In this document: positions 14,349 to 22,200 of the stretch, piece after piece
Layout: every line of letters begins with the position of its first letter
How positions within the stretch are numbered: the first letter of the stretch is position 1
Assembly: GCF_043497005.1 (NCBI RefSeq)
Contig: NZ_JBIEKE010000001.1
Location: 1,302,001 to 1,366,000, forward strand
DNA from: Halobacillus_A sp043497005
GTDB lineage: Bacteria; Bacillota; Bacilli; Bacillales; Halobacillaceae
Length of the DNA: 64,000 nucleotides
Reading direction: 5' to 3'
Translations under genes and position numbers: made by a program
Notes under the pieces: generated by a model
Told to the model about the DNA's origin: nothing
The model's database searches: none
What the model saw: only the letters and a program-made list of their open reading frames with translations

Positions 14349-15450
14349 ATGGATATGGCAGACATTCGCCACCAATTAGATAATACAGCTAAACGTTTAG
14401 CGGACTTCAGGGGGTCTCTTTGACGTCGATCAAAAGAAGACTCGTATAGCAGAATTAGAAGAAGAAATGACAGAGCCGGGATTTTGGGACGATCAAGATA
14501 CTGCTCAAAAAGTAATTAATGAAGTCAATGGTCTTAAAGGACTCGTTCATACGCTTGAAAAGCACGAAGAAACTCATGAAAACTTAGAAGTGTCCTATGA
14601 ACTTGTCAAAGAGGAAGAGGATGAAGATCTTCGTACCGAGCTTGAAGAAGAAGTGACCCAATTATTAGATGATTTAAACGAGTTCGAACTAAACATCTTA
14701 CTTAGCGAGCCGTATGATAAAAATAATGCGATTTTAGAACTTCACCCAGGCGCAGGTGGAACAGAGTCTCAAGACTGGGCGAGCATGCTGCTGCGTATGT
14801 ATACACGCTGGGCTGAGAAGAAAGGCTTTTCTGTCCAAACGATGGATTACCTGCCTGGAGAGGAAGCCGGGGTGAAAAGTGTGACCCTTCTTATCAAAGG
14901 TCACAATGCATATGGTTATTTAAAAGCGGAAAAAGGCGTACACCGGCTTGTAAGAATTTCGCCATTTGATTCTTCAGGTCGTCGGCATACGTCATTTGTA
15001 TCATGCGAAACGATGCCTGAATTTAACGATGAAGTTGAAATTGACGTAAAGACAGAAGACCTGAAAATCGATACGTATCGTTCAAGTGGTGCAGGCGGAC
15101 AGCACGTAAACACCACAGATTCAGCCGTGCGGATTACTCACCTGCCAACAAATACGGTGGTAACGTGCCAGTCTGAGCGTTCACAGCTGAAAAACCGTGA
15201 TCAGGCTATGAAAATGTTGAAATCAAAGCTTTATCAACTAGAAATTGAACGTCAGCAAGCCGAACTCGATGAGATACGCGGGGAACAAAAAGAAATTGGC
15301 TGGGGCAGTCAGATTCGTTCTTACGTCTTTCACCCGTATTCCATGGTGAAAGACCATCGTACCAATATGGAGATTGGAAATACTCAATCTGTCATGGACG
15401 GCGAACTCGATAAATTTATTAATGCTTATTTGCGCTCACAAATGGATTAG
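14349..15450 (+). CDS. prfB: Peptide chain release factor 2 with programmed +1 frameshift
   Basis: RF2 terminates translation at UGA and UAA. The gene is in two frames. Codons 1-24 run from the ATG at 14349 to CTT at 14418-14420, followed by an in-frame TGA at 14421-14423. A +1 shift resumes at GAC 14422 and continues to 15450. The product is 366 residues, the standard length. The GGQ peptidyl-hydrolase motif is in SSGAGGQHVN and the stop-recognition region is intact. When RF2 is scarce the TGA is read slowly and the ribosome shifts, so synthesis is autoregulated. AGGAG at 14334 precedes the start. Confidence 0.97.
14409..14424 (+). promoter_or_regulatory. prfB programmed +1 frameshift site
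   Basis: AGGGGG, an internal Shine-Dalgarno, lies three bases upstream of CTTTGAC. This is the universal prfB recoding signal: slippery CUU codon, UGA stop in the A site, and C after the stop. Confidence 0.97.
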
Positions 15451-15629
15451 TCAATCAGCTTCTGAATCCGTCCGCGGAAAACGAGTGGTATTTGAGGTCA
15501 ATAAAAAGCTCTATCTATCGAACGCTCCTCGTGTCATCAACACGTTGTCTGGCTAAATCACTAATGTGAAAACGAATCGTTAACCTTAGGTAGGAATAGA
15601 AGGTACAAATCCCTTAATAGTTAGAAGAC
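15451..15629. other. Intergenic region downstream of prfB
   Basis: About 180 nt before the prfB terminator with no convincing ORF or ribosome-binding site. A 60-codon open frame overlaps the end of prfB in another frame and is not supported. I see no RNA family here. Confidence 0.4.
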
Positions 15630-15675
15630 AAGCGTCTTGTGTGGATATTAAATTTCACGCAGGACGCTTTTTAAA
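15630..15675 (+). terminator. Terminator downstream of prfB
   Basis: AAGCGTC (15630-15636) pairs with GACGCTT (15663-15669), with further partial pairing inside the loop. TTTTT follows. Confidence 0.75.
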
Positions 15676-15740
15676 ATTCTGTTTTTCATCGACCTTTATT
15701 TTTTCAGTGATCTAAAACAGGGGGTTTTCTACAAGCTGCG

Positions 15741-15773
15741 AGCTTTTCTCTACTTTTAAAGAGAAGCTTTTTT
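15741..15773 (+). terminator. Terminator-like hairpin upstream of the LysR gene
   Basis: AGCTTTTCTCT (15741-15751) can pair with AGAGAAGCT (15760-15768) with a two-base bulge, followed by TTTTTT. It lies about 70 nt before the regulator start. It could end a leader transcript or be a second stop for prfB read-through. Confidence 0.55.
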
Positions 15774-15838
15774 GATTATGGAATAAACAGTAAAAGTGTT
15801 AAAGTATAGGGTAACTAATTCGTAGAAAAGGTGAACGT

Positions 15839-16735
15839 ATGGATATCAGGCACCTCAAGTATTTTATAGAAGTATCAAAATTTAAAAGTTTTACTAGAGC
15901 AGCCGATCATTTATTTGTAACTCAGCCGACCATCAGTAAAATGATCAAAAATTTAGAAGCTGAGCTCGGAGTTGAACTGTTTGAACGATCAAGAAAACAG
16001 CTCGTTTTAACGGATGCAGGACGGGTGATTTTGGACCAAGCCGAGACGATTGATAAAGCCTTTAACAATCTGCAGACGGAACTTGATGATTTACTGGGAC
16101 TGCAAAAAGGCCACATCCGTATTGGGCTTCCGCCCATTATGGATGCGGAACATTTTATCAAGATTCTTGGCGACTTTCATCAGCTTTATCCTAATATTAC
16201 TTTTCAGCTCTTAGAAAATGGAGCTAAGAAAATCGAAGAAGATATTTTGCAGGAGAATCTGGATGTCGGAATAACGGTTCTGCCAACCGAAGAGGAGGAA
16301 TTCCACTACTTCTCTTTTATGAAGGAAGAACTGCGGGTGGTTGTGCCCCCGACGCATCCATTAGCGAGTAGAAAACAAATCAAGCTGGAAGAGCTAGAAG
16401 AAGAGCAACTCATACTTTTTAATAAAGATTTCGCGTTAAATGATCGCATCACTGGAGCTTGTAAAGAAGCTGGATTTAAGCCTAAAGTGGTAGCCGAAAG
16501 CTCTCAGTGGGATTTTATTGGAAAAATGATCGCTTCGAAGCTGGGGGTTTCGATATTACCTTACAGCGTTTCAAAACTTTTAAAAGAGGAGGTGCAAACA
16601 ATTAAAGTGGTTAAGCCGATGATAGAATGGGATCTTGCTATAATCTGGCGCAGAAACCATTACTTATCTTATGCCACGAAAGAGTGGCTCAAATTTATTC
16701 AAGATCGATTGACGGTTGGAAGCATCTCTACGTAA
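15839..16735 (+). CDS. LysR family transcriptional regulator (CidR/CcpC-like)
   Basis: A 298-residue regulator with an N-terminal winged helix-turn-helix (MDIRHLKYFIEVSKFKSFTRAADHLFVTQPTISKMIKNLE, residues 1-40) and a C-terminal effector-binding domain with a periplasmic-binding fold. The closest type I recall is CidR/YwbI, which responds to acetate and controls cid/lrg holin-like genes, but no such genes are nearby. No divergent target gene is adjacent, so its regulon cannot be inferred from context. It has a GGTGA site and its own terminator. Confidence 0.88.
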   Translation: MDIRHLKYFIEVSKFKSFTRAADHLFVTQPTISKMIKNLEAELGVELFERSRKQLVLTDAGRVILDQAETIDKAFNNLQTELDDLLGLQKGHIRIGLPPIMDAEHFIKILGDFHQLYPNITFQLLENGAKKIEEDILQENLDVGITVLPTEEEEFHYFSFMKEELRVVVPPTHPLASRKQIKLEELEEEQLILFNKDFALNDRITGACKEAGFKPKVVAESSQWDFIGKMIASKLGVSILPYSVSKLLKEEVQTIKVVKPMIEWDLAIIWRRNHYLSYATKEWLKFIQDRLTVGSIST

Positions 16736-16749
16736 GAGGTGCTTTTTTT
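16721..16749 (+). terminator. Terminator overlapping the end of the LysR gene
   Basis: AGCATCTCT (16721-16729) with AGAGGTGCT (16735-16743) and a run of seven T. The stem begins inside the last codons of the gene. Confidence 0.85.
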
Positions 16750-16899
16750 ATATAGAATTCACTATTAATATGCTACTTTGGCATGGTTGGAAGCATTTGC
16801 ATAGATATTGTCTATGCTGACTATGATGAATAACCATTTCACATATAGGTAAATGACTCTTACACTTGAATTACAAATTAATTGGAAAGGATACATCAT

Positions 16900-17460
16900 A
16901 TGCCTAATACAAAGAGTCCGAAAGAAAGTTTAATTGTAAATACAGATCAAGTCATGATCAATGATTTAAATAATTACAATACCTTATTTGGTGGAGTATT
17001 AATGAAAAAACTAGATAACAATGCAACATTATCGGCTCGTCGTCATGCAAGAGTAAAAGAATGCGTAACGGCTTCGACAGATTCAATTGACTTCTTGTAC
17101 CCGATCACGCAGTCAGATTCCGTATGTGTTGAATCATTTGTTTCTTATACAGGAGATAAATCTATGGAGATCTTTTGTAAGGTCATTGCTGAAGATATGA
17201 TTTCCGGTGAACGTCGGATGGCGGCGACAGCTTTTCTAACGTTTGTTGCGTTGGACGAAAATAAAAAGCCGATTAAAGTGGCGGAAATATCACCGGAATC
17301 GGAAGAAGAAAGATTTCTTTATGAGTCCGGTAAGGAGCGCGCAGAAACGCGGAGAATACGGAGAAAACACAGTAAGGAATTAACAAAGATGATTGAATTA
17401 GAAAAACCATGGGAAAAGGGAGAGATCGAGAATGAATACGATGTTAGCGGGGTTAAATGA
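16900..17460 (+). CDS. Acyl-CoA thioesterase, hotdog fold (YkhA-like)
   Basis: A 186-residue cytoplasmic acyl-CoA thioester hydrolase. The family core is clear: NDLNNYNTLFGGVLMKKLDNNATLSARRHA near residues 22-52, the hotdog helix and active-site region, and later TASTDSIDFLYPI. The start is ATG 16900, since GGAAAGG lies 8 nt upstream and overlaps an in-frame TTG at 16882. The C-terminal tail is charged and helical (ETRRIRRKHSKELTKMIELEK). Its last 29 nt overlap the next gene, indicating translational coupling. Confidence 0.88.
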   Translation: MPNTKSPKESLIVNTDQVMINDLNNYNTLFGGVLMKKLDNNATLSARRHARVKECVTASTDSIDFLYPITQSDSVCVESFVSYTGDKSMEIFCKVIAEDMISGERRMAATAFLTFVALDENKKPIKVAEISPESEEERFLYESGKERAETRRIRRKHSKELTKMIELEKPWEKGEIENEYDVSGVK

Positions 17461-17806
17461 TATTTACAGAGCAAAAGAAGAATTAGAAGAACTCAAGCTG
17501 CAGCATCCAGAACTTTATGAACAGCTGCATCATGTGGTTAGTTTAACAAGACAGCTGCAAATCAAATACGGATATATGGGTTCTTTATTAAGAGATGAAG
17601 ACCTTCCGAAATTCCGCCCCCAATTTGTAAGAGAATCAATCCTTTCTCTTTATCAGAGAGAAGTGCAGAAATTAAAAGATCACCCTGACTTTATGGAAGC
17701 TAAATCACTAATGAAGAAGCATAGTAAAGTAGGGGATCCCAAACTGTTTCTTTTAATTCTTGGAGCAAAGCCTGAAATGCTGCAGGGATCAACAATAATT
17801 AAATAA
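17432..17806 (+). CDS. Conserved hypothetical protein, coupled to the thioesterase
   Basis: A 124-residue soluble, largely helical protein of unknown function. Residues 10-45 form an amphipathic helix (YRAKEELEELKLQHPELYEQLHHVV). A basic central part follows, and the C-terminus is GDPKLFLLILGAKPEMLQG. There are no cysteines, signal peptide or membrane segments. It overlaps the thioesterase gene by 29 nt with a GGGAGAG site inside it, so the pair is probably cotranslated. I do not recognise the family; a link to acyl-CoA metabolism is guesswork. Confidence 0.75.
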   Translation: MNTMLAGLNDIYRAKEELEELKLQHPELYEQLHHVVSLTRQLQIKYGYMGSLLRDEDLPKFRPQFVRESILSLYQREVQKLKDHPDFMEAKSLMKKHSKVGDPKLFLLILGAKPEMLQGSTIIK

Positions 17807-17814
17807 AAGAGTTT

Positions 17815-17846
17815 AGCAGTATCTTTTAAAAAGGTACTGCTTTTTC
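17815..17846 (+). terminator. Terminator after the thioesterase pair
   Basis: AGCAGTA (17815-17821) with TACTGCT (17835-17841), followed by TTTT. The stem extends by an imperfect inner part. Confidence 0.8.
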
Positions 17847-17922
17847 TTATTCTCATCGTTCTACCCATAGCCTCGTAATTCTGCTATTCTAAAGGTAAAC
17901 CACAATAAGCGAGGCGATCATA

Positions 17923-18804
17923 ATGACGGTTAAAAAAGCAATCATTCCTGCAGCGGGTCTAGGTACTCGGTTTTTACCAGCTACAAAAGCTATGCCGAAA
18001 GAAATGCTTCCTATAGTTGATAAGCCGACCATCCAATACATAGTGGAAGAAGCGATTGCTTCAGGGATTGAGGATATTATTATCGTTACAGGTAAAGGAA
18101 AACGAGCGATTGAAGATCATTTTGATCATTCTTTTGAGTTGGAAGAAAACTTATATAAAAAGGAAAAGTTTGATCTTTTAGAAAAAGTGAAGCAGCCGGG
18201 ATCTGTTGATATTCATTATATTCGTCAAAAGGAGCCTAAAGGGTTAGGGCACGCGGTTTGGTGTGCAAGAAAATTCATTGGAGAAGAACCTTTTGCGGTT
18301 TTACTAGGAGATGACATCGTTGAATCTGAAACTCCGTGTTTAAAACAGCTGATGAAGCAGCATGAAGAAACAAAAGCATCGATTATTGGAGTAAAACAAG
18401 TACCGGAAGATGAAACCTCTCGTTACGGTATCATTTCACCCATTGATCAACAAGGCAGAAGATATCAAGTAGATCACTTTGTAGAAAAGCCAAAGCAGGG
18501 AGAAGCCCCATCGAATTTAGCGATCATGGGCCGATATATTTTAACACCGGAAATTATGGATTTGTTAAATGACCAAACACAAGGAGCAGGCGGAGAGATC
18601 CAGCTTACTGATGCGATTGAACGTTTGAATCAATCCCAATCTGTGTATGGTTATGAGTTTGAAGGAGATCGCTATGATGTAGGTGACCAATTAGGTTTTA
18701 TTGAAACGACAATTTCCATGGCATTAAAGCGAGAAGATATGCGGGAAGACGTATTACAGGTAATCCGCACTATCGTACATGAGGAATCAACGAAAAATCA
18801 GTAA
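17923..18804 (+). CDS. galU: UTP-glucose-1-phosphate uridylyltransferase
   Basis: This enzyme makes UDP-glucose from UTP and glucose-1-phosphate, for teichoic acid glucosylation, glycolipid anchors and exopolysaccharide (GtaB in Bacillus). At 293 residues it has normal length. The nucleotide-binding start is KKAIIPAAGLGTRFLPATKAMPKEMLPIVDKP. GDDIVESETP near residue 130 holds the metal-binding Asp, and VEKPKQGEAPSNLAIMGRYI is a sugar-binding segment. Single-gene unit with a GCGAGGCGAT ribosome site. Confidence 0.95.
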   Translation: MTVKKAIIPAAGLGTRFLPATKAMPKEMLPIVDKPTIQYIVEEAIASGIEDIIIVTGKGKRAIEDHFDHSFELEENLYKKEKFDLLEKVKQPGSVDIHYIRQKEPKGLGHAVWCARKFIGEEPFAVLLGDDIVESETPCLKQLMKQHEETKASIIGVKQVPEDETSRYGIISPIDQQGRRYQVDHFVEKPKQGEAPSNLAIMGRYILTPEIMDLLNDQTQGAGGEIQLTDAIERLNQSQSVYGYEFEGDRYDVGDQLGFIETTISMALKREDMREDVLQVIRTIVHEESTKNQ

Positions 18805-18838
18805 CTCTTTAGTGTGTTAATGCGTTATCTGAGCCGCG

Positions 18839-18867
18839 TTTACAGGGGATAAGGGCAGTGTTATACT
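18839..18867 (+). promoter_or_regulatory. Sigma-A promoter of the YitT-family gene
   Basis: TTTACA (18839-18844), 17-nt spacer, TATACT (18862-18867), with an extended -10 TG one base upstream. It lies 37 nt before the ORF start. Confidence 0.7.
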
Positions 18868-18903
18868 CCTACGGTAGTTTACTGACGCAGGAGGAAAGCG
18901 CTT

Positions 18904-19776
18904 ATGATGATGGCAAAAAAATATCGTCGAGAACCGATGCCCCCGGTAATTAAACATATGATTGAATATAGTCTTGTTATTTTGGGGTCTTTTTTTGTAG
19001 CTTTAGCATTCAATGTTTTTTTACTTCCTAATAATATTGCCTCAGGCGGCGTAGCAGGCATAAGTACGATCACTAAAGGCGTTTTTGGCTGGGAACCTGG
19101 AATTGTGCAGGCTATTCTTAACGTACCTTTATTTATTATGGGAATTGTTCTCTTAGGGAAAAACTTTGGCCTCAAATCTTTTGTAGGAACCATGGTTCTT
19201 CCTTTATTTGTACTTCTTACGAATAACTTCGAACCTGCTACGCCTAATCCCTTACTTGGTGCTATTTTTGGCGGGATGGGTGTAGGTTTAGGACTGGGCA
19301 TCGTCTTTAGAGGACGTGCTTCAACAGGAGGCATTGACTTAGCTGCCCAAGTACTCCATAAGTTCACCCATCTGCCGTTAGGAATTAGTGTAGCGATACT
19401 GGACGGAATAATTGTCTTAACTTCCGCGCTTGTATTTTCTGTAGAAGAAGGTCTATACGCTTTAATTGGTTTATTTGCCACTAGTCGTACGATTGATTTT
19501 GTTCAAGTGGGTTTAAATACATCGAAAAACGTGATGATCATAACAGAGAATGTGGAAGAAGTACGAGCAGCAATATTAAATGAAATTGATCGTGGAGTTA
19601 CTGTGCTGCAAGGCTCTGGCGGCTATACAGACCGGGAACGTCAAGTCATTATGTGTGTGGTTCAGCAGAATGAATTCATCAAATTGACACAAACAGTGAA
19701 AACGATTGATCCTGGTGCATTTGTAGTAGCTATGAATGCTACAGAGGTTCTGGGGGAGGGTTTTAAAACGACATAG
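18904..19776 (+). CDS. YitT family membrane protein with DUF2179 domain (YvjA-like)
   Basis: A 290-residue membrane protein of unknown function. About five or six membrane segments occupy residues 18-190, with glycine-rich loops (ASGGVAGISTITKG, GRASTGGIDLAAQVL) typical of the YitT family. A soluble C-terminal DUF2179 domain follows (VMIITENVEEVRAAILNEIDRGVTVLQGSGGYT...). In Bacillus subtilis yvjA lies at the same place between prfB and cccB. The start lies in a run of ATGs, so the first residues are uncertain. It has a GAGGAAAG site. Confidence 0.85.
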   Translation: MMMAKKYRREPMPPVIKHMIEYSLVILGSFFVALAFNVFLLPNNIASGGVAGISTITKGVFGWEPGIVQAILNVPLFIMGIVLLGKNFGLKSFVGTMVLPLFVLLTNNFEPATPNPLLGAIFGGMGVGLGLGIVFRGRASTGGIDLAAQVLHKFTHLPLGISVAILDGIIVLTSALVFSVEEGLYALIGLFATSRTIDFVQVGLNTSKNVMIITENVEEVRAAILNEIDRGVTVLQGSGGYTDRERQVIMCVVQQNEFIKLTQTVKTIDPGAFVVAMNATEVLGEGFKTT

Positions 19777-19829
19777 TTAGGTTATAATAATTTATATCTT
19801 TTAAAATGAAATGATTTGAGGGATGATGA

Positions 19830-20195
19830 ATGAAGAAATTATTATGGGCTGCTTTACTCAGTCTTGTTTTCATCTTAGGTGCCTGCGGAGGCGGTGGAGA
19901 TGAAGAAGGAGAAAATGGCGGAGATACCGATACTGAAGAATCAGCAAACGAAGAAAATGGTTCTGAGGATGTGGATGTAGCTGCTGCTGAACAGGTGTTT
20001 GAACAAAACTGTGCCAGTTGTCACGGCGGAGATTTAGAAGGGAACGTAGGTCCGGCTCTTAATGAAATTGGATCTAAATATTCCTCTGAAGAAATACAGG
20101 ATATTATCCATAATGGTAAAGGTTCAATGCAAGCACAAAGTGTTGAAGAAGGCGACGCTGAGCTCGTAGCAAATTGGCTTTCCTCAATGGAATAA
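19830..20195 (+). CDS. cccB: Cytochrome c551 lipoprotein
   Basis: A small membrane-anchored c-type cytochrome of 121 residues. The lipobox is ILGACG near residue 19. A very acidic linker of about 30 residues (EEGENGGDTDTEESANEE) follows, then the haem domain with CASCH near residue 62. A downstream Met in GKGSMQAQS is the likely sixth ligand. It carries electrons on the outer face of the membrane. The synteny prfB-yvjA-cccB-ftsE matches Bacillus subtilis, where this is cccB. It has a GAGGGATG ribosome site. Confidence 0.92.
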   Translation: MKKLLWAALLSLVFILGACGGGGDEEGENGGDTDTEESANEENGSEDVDVAAAEQVFEQNCASCHGGDLEGNVGPALNEIGSKYSSEEIQDIIHNGKGSMQAQSVEEGDAELVANWLSSME

Positions 20196-20205
20196 TTGTA
20201 TACTG

Positions 20206-20237
20206 AAAAACCTGACGATAAAACGTCAGGTTTTTTT
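20206..20237 (+). terminator. Terminator after cccB
   Basis: AACCTGACG pairs with CGTCAGGTT around an ATAAAA loop, followed by seven T. Confidence 0.92.
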
Positions 20238-20508
20238 ATGTTTATAAAAAGTTAGAGGTCTTTTTCACTATTTTCTTAAAAAAGCATGTTAATAATATAT
20301 TGTTTTATATGGTATTTACATAAGACAAAAATAACTTTTTTCTTAAACAAAATTCAAGTATAAGTGCTTGGTATCATGCCGTTTACTAACTTTTATAACA
20401 TCCCTAATCAATGAAGGACATTTGAGAATTTTGTCGAATATTATCTATAAGTCGAATAGTTTGAAACAAAAATGTAATATTTTTTTGTCTTAAAAACTCG
20501 AAAGTAGA
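20238..20508. other. AT-rich intergenic region upstream of ftsE
   Basis: About 270 nt with many A and T tracts and no ORF with a ribosome-binding site. It probably holds further ftsE promoters or intrinsically curved DNA. No RNA structure was recognised. Confidence 0.4.
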
Positions 20509-20517
20509 TGTTATAAT
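20509..20517 (+). promoter_or_regulatory. Extended -10 promoter of ftsEX
   Basis: TGTTATAAT, a perfect -10 with an extended TG, without a good -35. It lies 88 nt before the ftsE start, leaving an untranslated leader. Confidence 0.6.
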
Positions 20518-20604
20518 GTACGAGGACTTAAGACGATAGATTAATAAATTGCTTATTATAGCAGCATAGAAGTACTACAACAAAGGAGTTAAGGTGATTA
20601 CTAT

Positions 20605-21291
20605 ATGATAGACATGAAGGGAGTCTACAAGACTTATCCGAACGGTGTCACTGCGTTAAATGGAATTGATGTACATATTGATCAAGGTGAATTTGTATAT
20701 GTAGTTGGTCCAAGTGGCGCTGGCAAGTCAACGTTCACGAAGCTGATGTTTAGGGAAGAAAAAGCAACCAAAGGTTCAGTAAAGGTAAATGATTATAATT
20801 TGTCGACCATCAAAGAACGTCACGTACCATACATGCGTCGCCATGTAGGTGTCGTTTATCAAGATTTCCGTTTACTTCCAAGACTAACAGTGTATGAGAA
20901 CGTCGCATTTGCTTTAGAGGTTATAGAAGAATCTCCAAACCAAATACGACGTCGTGTTATGGATGTATTAGATCAGGTGCGTTTAAAGAATAAAGCCCGC
21001 TTTATTCCAGATGAGCTCTCAGGAGGAGAACAGCAGCGAGTTTCTATCGCACGTGCCATTGTGAACCATCCAAAGCTGTTAATTGCTGATGAGCCTACGG
21101 GTAACCTCGATCCTGATACTTCATGGGAAATTATGCATATCCTCGAGGAGATTAACGCCACTGGTACTACTGTATTAATGGCTACCCATAGTCAAGAGAT
21201 TGTAAACACGATTCGCAGACGAGTGATTGCTATAGAAGATGGCCAAATCGCACGTGACGAGGCACGGGGGGAATATGGTTATGAAATTTAG
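20605..21291 (+). CDS. ftsE: Cell division ATP-binding protein FtsE
   Basis: FtsE is the cytoplasmic ATPase of the FtsEX complex, which transmits ATP hydrolysis to peptidoglycan hydrolases outside the membrane. At 228 residues it has normal length. Walker A is GPSGAGKST near residue 36, the Q-loop YQDFRLLP is the FtsE form, the signature is LSGGEQQR, Walker B is LLIADEPTGNLDP, and the switch is ATHSQEIV. It has an AAGGAGTTAAGG ribosome region. Its end overlaps ftsX by 17 nt. Confidence 0.97.
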   Translation: MIDMKGVYKTYPNGVTALNGIDVHIDQGEFVYVVGPSGAGKSTFTKLMFREEKATKGSVKVNDYNLSTIKERHVPYMRRHVGVVYQDFRLLPRLTVYENVAFALEVIEESPNQIRRRVMDVLDQVRLKNKARFIPDELSGGEQQRVSIARAIVNHPKLLIADEPTGNLDPDTSWEIMHILEEINATGTTVLMATHSQEIVNTIRRRVIAIEDGQIARDEARGEYGYEI

Positions 21292-22174
21292 AACCCTCGG
21301 AAGACATACTCGTGAAGGTGGAAAAAGTGTTTGGCGTAATGGTTGGATGACCGTTTCAGCTGTAGGTGCAGTTACGACCACATTATTACTTGTCGGTGTT
21401 TTTCTAGCACTCATGCTGAATTTAAACGAAATCGCAGGAAATATTGAAGATGATGTTGAAGTGAAAGTTCTCGTGGAGTTAACAGCGGATGAAGAGCAGG
21501 TATCCGCTTTAGAAAATGAACTAGAATCGATCCCTGAGGTGGGAGATCTAAGTTATTCTTCTAAGGAAGAAGAGTTAGATGAATTGATTGATAGTCTAGG
21601 CGACCAAGGGAAAGCTTTTGAATTGTTTGAACAGAGTAACCCGTTAAATGACGCGTTCATTATAGAACCAAATGATCCGGTAGAAGCTTTAGCCATTGCT
21701 GATCAAGCGGAATCTATGGAGCAGGTCGAAGAAGTAGATTTTGGCGAAGAAATTGTTCAACGGTTGTTTCAGTTTAATGAATATGCGAGATATATAGGTT
21801 TAGGCCTAATTGTAGGATTAGTTTTTACTGCTATTTTCTTAATTTCGAACACGATTAAAATCACGATCATTGCCCGTAAGAAGGAAATTGGAATTATGAA
21901 GCTTGTAGGTGCGACAAACGCATTTATTCGCTGGCCGTTCTTTGTGGAAGGATTGTTACTTGGAGTTCTTGGATCCATCATTCCTATTGCAGCGGTTCTA
22001 AGCGGATATTACTACTTGTATTACAACCTTCAAGACAGGATTCAATTTGATTTCATTCAATTGCTTCCGTTCTATCCGTTTGCTTTTCAACTTGCAGGAT
22101 TGATTTTAGCAATTGGAGCATTCATAGGCGTTTGGGGAAGCGTGATGAGTGTTCGTAAATTCTTAAGAGTTTAA
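21275..22174 (+). CDS. ftsX: Cell division membrane protein FtsX
   Basis: FtsX is the membrane partner of FtsE. At 299 residues it has the expected layout: a first membrane helix (WMTVSAVGAVTTTLLLVGVF), an external domain of about 110 acidic residues, then three helices with the MacB/FtsX core (IGLGLIVGLVFTAIFLISNTIKI, RKKEIGIMKLVGATNAFIRWPFFVEG). I chose ATG 21275, which follows a G-rich ribosome site and begins MVMKFRTLGRH as in Bacillus; an in-frame ATG at 21239 lies deep in ftsE. The external loop likely touches the hydrolase encoded next. Confidence 0.95.
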   Translation: MVMKFRTLGRHTREGGKSVWRNGWMTVSAVGAVTTTLLLVGVFLALMLNLNEIAGNIEDDVEVKVLVELTADEEQVSALENELESIPEVGDLSYSSKEEELDELIDSLGDQGKAFELFEQSNPLNDAFIIEPNDPVEALAIADQAESMEQVEEVDFGEEIVQRLFQFNEYARYIGLGLIVGLVFTAIFLISNTIKITIIARKKEIGIMKLVGATNAFIRWPFFVEGLLLGVLGSIIPIAAVLSGYYYLYYNLQDRIQFDFIQLLPFYPFAFQLAGLILAIGAFIGVWGSVMSVRKFLRV

Positions 22175-22200
22175 TTGAATAAGGGGAGGAAGTTGAATAA

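Noticed and set aside
14421..14423. Nonsense mutation making prfB a pseudogene
   Set aside because: The TGA is the programmed frameshift stop, with the conserved AGGGGG and CTTTGAC signals and an intact downstream frame.
15374..15556. 60-codon frame overlapping the 3' end of prfB
   Set aside because: Out-of-frame shadow of prfB running into a non-coding tail.
18879..19481. 200-codon minus-strand frame opposite the YitT gene
   Set aside because: Long only because of codon bias on the real strand; Pro/Lys/Thr-rich, no ribosome site, while the plus strand has a clear family match and promoter.
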